Positions 16,751 to 21,901 of a DNA stretch of 21,901 nucleotides are shown here, one piece after another. The stretch spans positions 1 through 21,901 of the forward strand of contig JAUXAJ010000047.1 of the NCBI GenBank assembly GCA_030620005.1, in the 5' to 3' direction. The notes under the pieces were generated by a model. That model worked only from the letters and a program-made list of their open reading frames with translations, was not told the DNA's origin and searched no databases. The DNA is from Promethearchaeota archaeon. Its GTDB lineage: Archaea; Asgardarchaeota; Lokiarchaeia; Sigynarchaeales; SOKP01. Each line of letters begins with the position of its first letter. The stretch's first letter is position 1. Made by a program: the position numbers and the translations under genes.

Positions 16751-17461
16751 ATGGCAGCAATTATAAAGTATAAGAATAAAGCGTACGATTTTCTGACCAA
16801 TCCTAAAATTGTAAAGAACTCTTTGTGGGTAGCACTAGTTTTTTTTTTTCCGTTATTAATAATATCGTTAATAGTAGCTCAATTTGACCCAGATGGGTTC
16901 AATTTCGTTGATAACTTCGTTTCTGATATGGGAAGCTTTAATCATACGCCGGCACCATACATTTGGGACTACGATCAAATGATAACTGCGATACTATTAG
17001 TTCCGTTTACATTTTACATGGAAAAAATTATAGCTCCAATTCCAGAGAAGGCAGAAGATTTTGAACGAATGAGATTTAGATTGAGTAGTGCCGGTTTATG
17101 CTGGATGATTCTTGGTCTTATTGGATTTTTCGGCGTAGGGCTTTTCTCAGAAGATCGAAGTAATCTTTTAGCACCAATTGGTTTACCGGGATTGCACAGT
17201 CTTTTTTCGGTTGTTGTCTTCTTATGCATTGGTATCGCGGCTATTTTTTTTGGCTTAGTTATCGTATTTTACGATACGATCCTACCAAGATTACTTGGAG
17301 TCTTCATGATATTTGTTCCATTCACTTTAGCCGTTTCATACTTTAGCACGATGTATAAACCGCTGGAATGGATTCTAATGTTGAGTTTATTTATTTGGAT
17401 AGTACCGTCGTCATTAATTTTTATTAAACACGCTAATGAAGAATTAACGCTTAAGCAATAG
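16751..17461 (+). CDS. DUF998-like multi-pass membrane protein
   Basis: About 236 residues are encoded from ATG 16751; a TTG at 16739 would add four. Six hydrophobic segments are visible: LWVALVFFFPLLIISLIVAQ, MITAILLVPFTFYM, LCWMILGLIGFFGVGLF, SLFSVVVFLCIGIAAIFFGL, LLGVFMIFVPFTLAVSYF and WILMLSLFIWIVPSSLIF. After the first, an outer loop has NFVSDMGSFNHTPAPYIW, which resembles the N-x-x-SDLG motif of DUF998 proteins. The molecular role of that family is not established. It follows cofE by 143 bases with its own AT-rich spacer, so co-transcription is possible but not shown. A run of nine T after its stop (around 17480) could end transcription. Confidence 0.55.
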   Translation: MAAIIKYKNKAYDFLTNPKIVKNSLWVALVFFFPLLIISLIVAQFDPDGFNFVDNFVSDMGSFNHTPAPYIWDYDQMITAILLVPFTFYMEKIIAPIPEKAEDFERMRFRLSSAGLCWMILGLIGFFGVGLFSEDRSNLLAPIGLPGLHSLFSVVVFLCIGIAAIFFGLVIVFYDTILPRLLGVFMIFVPFTLAVSYFSTMYKPLEWILMLSLFIWIVPSSLIFIKHANEELTLKQ

Positions 17462-17617
17462 GATTAAATTATTTTACTTATCTTTTTTTTTATAGATTTT
17501 TGGAAGCCATGAATTATTACTTAAAAATTAATTCAGTGAATTTTTTTAAAAATAATTAACTAAAAAAAGATATAATAGCGTTTTTTTTAAAAAATTTAAG
17601 TAATTGGTTTTATTTTC

Positions 17618-19111
17618 ATGAAATTATTAGAGCTCATGGGTCATGAATTAATCGAAAAGATTAAAAGCAAGGAAATTAAAATCCAGGAAGTTATTCAATT
17701 TTTTCTTGATAGAATAGAGGAAACAGATGATTTAACCCGCTCCTTCGTTCATGTTTCGAAAGAAAAGGCTTCAAAAAAAGCAAAGGAATTGGACGAACAA
17801 TTAAAGAAAGGAAAATCAATTGGAAAACTTTATGGACTGCCTTTAGCAGTAAAAGATTTAATTTGTGTAAAAGGAAGCCCAACAACCTGCTGTTCAAGGA
17901 TTTTAGAGGGTTATTACCCCCCCTATAACGCCACTGTTATTGAGCGATTAATTGAAAAAGAGGGAGCTATTTGTATTGGTCGAACAAACATGGACGAATT
18001 TGCCATGGGTTCTTCAACTGAGACTAGTTGCTACGGTCTTACTTATAATCCTTGGGACCTTGAGCGCGTTCCCGGGGGTTCGAGTGGAGGATCAGGATCA
18101 TCCATAGCGGCAGGACAGGCCATTTTCTCTTTAGGTAGCGACACAGGTGATAGTATCCGAAGTCCAGCATCGTGTTGTGGAGTTGTCGGATTAAAACCCA
18201 CATATGGTAGAGTTTCTAGGTATGGGTTAGTAGCATTTGCAAATTCGTTAGATCAAATTGGTCCCTTATCTAGATGCGTAAAGGATAGTGCATTGTTACT
18301 CGAGATGATGTCCGGAAAAGATCCTTTAGATTCAACCTCAGTAGATATCGTGATTGATAAATATTCGGAAGAATTGACTAAGTCCATCAAGCATCAAATC
18401 CTCGGAGTCCCTAAGGAATTTTTTGGCGAAGGCGTTGAGCCAGCCGTGGAAAAATCGGTAAGACAATCAATTGAAAAATTAAAGGAATTAGGAGCCAAAA
18501 CGATTGAAGTTTCTTTCCCACACCTTGAGTATTGTGTTCCCACTTATTTTTTACTTTGCATGAGCGAAGCGAGTTCAAACCTAGCAAGATTTGATGGTTT
18601 GAGATATGGAAAAATGAGTGAAGATAGATCTGGCGATGTCTTCGAAGTTTTTGCTAAGACACGTGGAGAAAAGTTTGGAATGGAAGTGAGAAGAAGAATA
18701 ATGCTAGGATCATACACATTGTCGGCGGGATATTACGATATGTTTTACATTAAAGCTTTAAAAGTGAGGACTTTAATAAAAAACGATTTTCAAGATGCGT
18801 TTAAACAATGTGACGCAATAGCATGTCCAACCATGCCAACTACGGCGTTTAAAATTGGAGAATTGATAGACGACCCCTTAAAAATGTACATGATGGATAT
18901 ATTAACATGTCCAGTTAACCTTGCAGGAATTCCTGCCATTTCAATACCATGCGGTTTCGATAATAAAAATCTTCCCATAGGTTTTCAGGTAATAGGGGAT
19001 TACTTTGACGAAAAAACGATTCTTAACATTGCTTATATTCTTGAACAGGAACTTAATATTTTTAGGAAAATGCCCGCATTAAAAAAAGGAGGGAAGTTAA
19101 ATGAGCGATAA
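17618..19111 (+). CDS. gatA: Glutamyl-tRNA(Gln)/aspartyl-tRNA(Asn) amidotransferase subunit A
   Basis: The 497-residue protein is a full amidase-signature enzyme. The catalytic Ser-cisSer-Lys triad can be placed: Lys79 in LPLAVKDLI, cis-Ser155 in PGGSSGGSG, and nucleophile Ser179 in GSDTGDSIRSPAS, where the usual TGGS is TGDS. It continues with GVVGLKPTYGRVSRYGL and ends in the C-terminal DILTCPVNLAGIPAISIPCG block. It releases ammonia from glutamine, which is passed to GatB to amidate mischarged tRNA. In archaea GatCAB usually makes Asn-tRNA, because GatDE makes Gln-tRNA. gatB overlaps its last 11 bases; no gatC is nearby. ATG 17618 has no clear RBS. Confidence 0.93.
   Translation: MKLLELMGHELIEKIKSKEIKIQEVIQFFLDRIEETDDLTRSFVHVSKEKASKKAKELDEQLKKGKSIGKLYGLPLAVKDLICVKGSPTTCCSRILEGYYPPYNATVIERLIEKEGAICIGRTNMDEFAMGSSTETSCYGLTYNPWDLERVPGGSSGGSGSSIAAGQAIFSLGSDTGDSIRSPASCCGVVGLKPTYGRVSRYGLVAFANSLDQIGPLSRCVKDSALLLEMMSGKDPLDSTSVDIVIDKYSEELTKSIKHQILGVPKEFFGEGVEPAVEKSVRQSIEKLKELGAKTIEVSFPHLEYCVPTYFLLCMSEASSNLARFDGLRYGKMSEDRSGDVFEVFAKTRGEKFGMEVRRRIMLGSYTLSAGYYDMFYIKALKVRTLIKNDFQDAFKQCDAIACPTMPTTAFKIGELIDDPLKMYMMDILTCPVNLAGIPAISIPCGFDNKNLPIGFQVIGDYFDEKTILNIAYILEQELNIFRKMPALKKGGKLNER
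19086..19093 (+). promoter_or_regulatory. Shine-Dalgarno of gatB inside gatA
   Basis: AAGGAGGG lies 7 bases before the gatB ATG at 19101, inside the gatA coding region. Together with the 11-base overlap it supports translational coupling and fixes the gatB start. Confidence 0.7.
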
Positions 19112-20558
19112 CGATGGAAGCGTGATGATCGGTTTAGAGATTCACGTTCAATTAACAAATCTTAAGACTAAGCTATTTTGTAGTTGTAGCGCCGATTATA
19201 GAGGTGATAAACCCAATACACACGTGTGTCCAATATGTATTGGTTTACCAGGTTCACTTCCAGTATTAAATAAAAAAGTAATTGAATTTGCGACAAGATT
19301 AGCATTAGCTTTAGGATGTAAGATTAACCATACTTTCTGGTTCTTTAGAAAAAATTATTATTACCCGGATATGGCTAAGAATTTCCAGATTAGCCAATAC
19401 AATAAAGCTGGTGGAAAAGCGTTCGCCGATGGAGGTTTTATCACAATTTTTGTAAATGAAGAGCCAAAGAAAATAAGACTAAATAGAATTCATTTAGAAG
19501 AAGATCCAGCTCGACTTGTTCACGAAGGTAGTATTTCTAAGTCACCTCACGCTTATGTTGATTATAATCGGAGCGGTACCGCGCTTATTGAAATTGTATC
19601 TGAACCAGATCTTGAAACTCCTGAAGAAGCCAGGAAGTTTCTTAGGCAACTATTATCAATCGTTCAATACACTGAAATTAGCGACCCAACATTGGAAGGT
19701 GCTTATCGAGTTGACTGTAATATTTCCATCCGAGGACACGAAAGGTCGGAAGTCAAAAACATTAACAGCCTTAGAGAAGCTGAAAAAGCTTTAAAGTGGG
19801 AAATTAAAAGGCAAAAAAACGAAATCAAGCGCGGTAGAAAGTTAACTCAAGAGACGAGACACTGGGATGGAAATATTACGATACTATTAAGGTCTAAAGA
19901 ATTCGAAGCAGATTATCGGTATTTTCCAGAACAAGATCTTGTTCCGATTGAATTATCACAGGATTTTATAGATGATGTTAGAAGTAAATTACCTGAAATG
20001 CCTAACGAGCGAAAAAATAGGTTTCAAGAAGTTTATAATCTCTCGGAATTTGATTCTAGTCTTTTAGTTCTTGACAAGAACATCGCAGATTTTTTTGAAA
20101 CTGGTGTAAAATCAGAAAAATCATTTGGGAAAGAAGATTATAAATCATATTGTAATTGGCTAATGGGAGACATCTCTCGTTGGTTAAATGATAACAATAA
20201 AAGTATAAAAGAAACAAAGCTAAAGCCTAAACAGTTAGTTGACCTAATCAAATTTGTTAAAGCAGGTAAAATTACGGGAAAAATAGCAAAATCTTTTGTA
20301 GACGAAATGATGAAAGGTAGTTTTGTAGACGAAATGATAAAAAAAAGTGGTAAAATAAGGATCGCAGATAAAGATAAAATAACAGCTATTGCAAAAGAAG
20401 TGATTAAGGAAAACTCTAAAATCGTAAAAGATTACGAGAGAAATCCAAAAGCGCTACAAGCGTTAATTGGAAAAGTAATGGCAAAAACAAAAGGTCAAGC
20501 AGATCCGAAGATAACTCGGGACATCATGTTAAAGTTAATCAAAAAAAAATTCAATTAG
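19101..20558 (+). CDS. gatB: Glutamyl-tRNA(Gln)/aspartyl-tRNA(Asn) amidotransferase subunit B
   Basis: The 485-residue protein starts with the kinase-like core motif IGLEIHVQL, then a zinc site made by Cys27, Cys29, Cys43 and Cys46 (FCSC...CPIC), followed by GLPGSLPVLN and NYYYPDMAKNFQISQY. HLEEDPARLVHEG and VDYNRSGTALIEIVSEPDL complete the active-site region. GatB phosphorylates the carboxyl of Glu or Asp on tRNA and amidates it using ammonia from GatA. The C-terminus is the helical YqeY-like tRNA-binding domain, ending LQALIGKVMAKTKGQADPKI. Within it the hexapeptide SFVDEM occurs twice, nine residues apart, apparently a small tandem duplication. It ends 8 bases before the convergent membrane-protein stop. 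Confidence 0.95.
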   Translation: MSDNDGSVMIGLEIHVQLTNLKTKLFCSCSADYRGDKPNTHVCPICIGLPGSLPVLNKKVIEFATRLALALGCKINHTFWFFRKNYYYPDMAKNFQISQYNKAGGKAFADGGFITIFVNEEPKKIRLNRIHLEEDPARLVHEGSISKSPHAYVDYNRSGTALIEIVSEPDLETPEEARKFLRQLLSIVQYTEISDPTLEGAYRVDCNISIRGHERSEVKNINSLREAEKALKWEIKRQKNEIKRGRKLTQETRHWDGNITILLRSKEFEADYRYFPEQDLVPIELSQDFIDDVRSKLPEMPNERKNRFQEVYNLSEFDSSLLVLDKNIADFFETGVKSEKSFGKEDYKSYCNWLMGDISRWLNDNNKSIKETKLKPKQLVDLIKFVKAGKITGKIAKSFVDEMMKGSFVDEMIKKSGKIRIADKDKITAIAKEVIKENSKIVKDYERNPKALQALIGKVMAKTKGQADPKITRDIMLKLIKKKFN

Positions 20559-20566
20559 AAATTTTC

Positions 20567-21313
20567 TTATTGGCTTTCATGACTTTTAGGCTTAATATAA
20601 CCTAAATATGAAAATACAATGCCATTAGTGGCAAAAATCCAAGCTAAAAAATAAAAAATCGTGTAGCCAGGGCTCCCAAATATCATTAAAAGTCGATCAA
20701 GTAGTGTATTCAATAATATCATCATGAAACTAAAAGCCATTATTGCTAACGATAAAAATGCTTTTTTATATATAGGTTCATTAACGGATTTATAAGCTTT
20801 TATAGAGCTTAACATGAAAGGGATGTAAATCATTGCCATGTATACAAATACGAGCAGAAAAGCTACTAGCTCCAACGCCATGGCTCCTTTTTGATACACA
20901 ATTAATAAATAAAAACCAATAAAAATCCCAAAGATGGAAACAATGGTTTCATGAATTTTGTTATATCCTTTTCCAAATAAGTTCACTTTTAATATATAAG
21001 AAAAAACTATTGCGATTGTTATGAAGAGAAAACAAAACCTAAAAGCCACAATTCTTAAAAGAAACCACGATAAAGGAGTACCAGGATCTGATACACTATC
21101 GTTAACGATATAGTCAAGCCCTGAATATAATCGAACAACTTTCGAAAGCCAGGAAAAAATGATGGACATGACCATGGTTAAAATAATTATCAATAAATAC
21201 AAAGTAAGTCTCTGTCTTTTCTCGTAATATTTTTTAAATACCAATAGCAAAAAAAATGAAGCAATAACTATTATAATGGCTTCAAAAATCACACCTATTA
21301 ACAATAATTCCAT
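20567..21313 (-). CDS. Hydrophobic membrane protein with about seven transmembrane helices
   Basis: The 248-residue protein has about seven hydrophobic helices: IGVIFEAIIIVIASFFLLLV, LLIIILTMVMSIIFSWL, FCFLFITIAIVFSYIL, IFGIFIGFYLLIVY, LVAFLLVFVYMAMIYIPFML, LAIMAFSFMMILLNTLL and FYFLAWIFATNGIVFSYLGY. A charged loop YYEKRQR follows the first and a soluble loop DYIVNDSVSDPG follows the second. No catalytic motif or retinal-type Lys is obvious, so I cannot name a family. Proteins of this size with seven helices and no close relatives are frequent in Asgard genomes. A TATA box about 20-30 bases before the ATG implies a leaderless transcript. Confidence 0.6.
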   Translation of the reverse strand: MELLLIGVIFEAIIIVIASFFLLLVFKKYYEKRQRLTLYLLIIILTMVMSIIFSWLSKVVRLYSGLDYIVNDSVSDPGTPLSWFLLRIVAFRFCFLFITIAIVFSYILKVNLFGKGYNKIHETIVSIFGIFIGFYLLIVYQKGAMALELVAFLLVFVYMAMIYIPFMLSSIKAYKSVNEPIYKKAFLSLAIMAFSFMMILLNTLLDRLLMIFGSPGYTIFYFLAWIFATNGIVFSYLGYIKPKSHESQ

Positions 21314-21331
21314 ATTAAATACATGGAATAA

Positions 21332-21344
21332 TTAATATTTATAC
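21332..21344 (-). promoter_or_regulatory. TATA box of the membrane-protein gene
   Basis: TATAAATATTAAT on the minus strand ends 18 bases before ATG 21313. Given archaeal TATA-to-start spacing of about 25 bases, transcription should begin at the start codon. Confidence 0.5.
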
Positions 21345-21397
21345 GCTAGTGAGAATGAATGATTTTTGTTTTGTTTAAAATAAAAAAAAAAGAAAAA

Positions 21398-21849
21398 TTA
21401 GAGGTCTGCTCCACAACCATGGCAAAATTTTCCAATGGGGTCAACCTTTAAACCACATTTCCGACAATGATTGATTTTTGCAGGAGTTCTGGGTTTTATT
21501 TTAAATTCTGGCCACATCTATAGCAAAATTGCGAACTTCCTCGAATTCTTGTTCTACACGATGGACAATTAGAATAAACTATTGCTCCACATTGCCTACA
21601 GAAATTGGAATTGTTAAAAAGTCTAGTTTTACATTTAGGACAAACTCTTATATTTTCATCTATAATGTAGACAATTGTAGTTATTATTGCTGCTAAAAGG
21701 CAAAAACCTACAGGAAGACCCATCCACCATTGCCACCTTCGAAATACTGTCACTGAGAGTATGCCAAAAACAGATGTCACAATAACGAATCCTATCCACG
21801 CTCCTATAACATTTTCGTGTTTGGGCGTTTTTTTATTGTTAAAACTCAT
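21398..21849 (-). CDS. Membrane-anchored zinc-ribbon protein with a likely -1 frameshift
   Basis: The 117-residue frame (stop at 21498-21496) has two transmembrane helices (about 15-37 and 43-64), then two zinc ribbons: CPKC, 10 residues, CRQC; and CPSC, 10 residues, CYRC. In the -1 frame a third ribbon follows at once, CRKC, 10 residues, CHGC, ending GADL and TAA at 21400-21398, for 150 residues in all. The junction T TTA AAA TAA is a canonical -1 slippery heptamer directly before the stop. The constant 10-residue spacing shows all three ribbons belong together. Start ATG 21849 has AAGGAG at good distance. Function unknown; such proteins may bind partners at the membrane. A one-base deletion or sequencing error is the alternative. 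Confidence 0.7.
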
Positions 21850-21857
21850 GAAATAAA

Positions 21858-21863
21858 CTCCTT
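21858..21863 (-). promoter_or_regulatory. Shine-Dalgarno of the zinc-ribbon gene
   Basis: AAGGAG on the minus strand lies 8 bases before ATG 21849. It confirms the start and contrasts with the leaderless genes nearby. Confidence 0.6.
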
Positions 21864-21901
21864 TTTTATGATAAGAATTTAATTAAAATTTTTAAATAGA
21901 A

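Overview
The window looks like archaeal chromosome, probably from an Asgard-type archaeon. It is AT-rich. Several genes have a TATA-like box 20-30 bases before the start codon and no Shine-Dalgarno sequence, as in archaeal leaderless transcripts. It carries coenzyme F420 ligase (cofE), an MglA/Arf-like small GTPase, multi-pass membrane and zinc-ribbon proteins, and bacterial-type gyrase and GatAB. The Asgard placement is inferred from gene content; no rRNA is present.

Layout. Bases 1-1766 hold the end of an unrecognised gene and an MGH1-like glycosidase gene (+). Bases 2182-5183 are a tight + strand operon: a cobalamin-binding, glutamate-mutase-like protein split in two by TAA immediately followed by GTG, then an opine-dehydrogenase-family protein with a C-terminal zinc ribbon. 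Bases 5184-5828 hold a decayed minus-strand gene. A DEAD-box helicase follows (5829-6992, +), ending near a strong hairpin. Bases 7238-14447 read on the minus strand in the order gyrB, gyrA, then an interrupted small-GTPase gene. Next are folP-like (-) and cofE (+), divergent, then a DUF998-like membrane protein, and gatA-gatB overlapping by 11 bases. On the minus strand at the right end are a hydrophobic membrane protein and a membrane-anchored zinc-ribbon protein.

The main discovery candidate is at 7238-9958. The GTPase P-loop exon (from about 7844 downward) has an in-frame stop just before it and no start codon. Upstream lie the 3' core of a group I intron (P3', P7, P8 and P9 can be drawn), an HNH endonuclease reading frame and an AT-rich helper region. 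Then comes a GC-richer exon of about 68 codons that resembles ubiquitin from the end of strand 1 to strand 5. A P1 helix and an 8-bp P3 can be drawn from the 5' end of the intron. Splicing would join a ubiquitin-like domain in frame to an MglA-type GTPase, giving about 270 residues. P4-P6 and the exact splice sites are not resolved.

A second theme is broken or recoded frames: TAA|GTG in the cobalamin protein, a TGA inside the intron ORF, and two apparent -1 shifts at TTA AAA (ubiquitin-like exon and zinc-ribbon gene). The zinc-ribbon site is a canonical U UUA AAA slippery heptamer directly before UAA. The housekeeping genes (gyrA, gyrB, gatA, gatB, cofE, about 8 kb) are all intact, which argues against general sequencing error.
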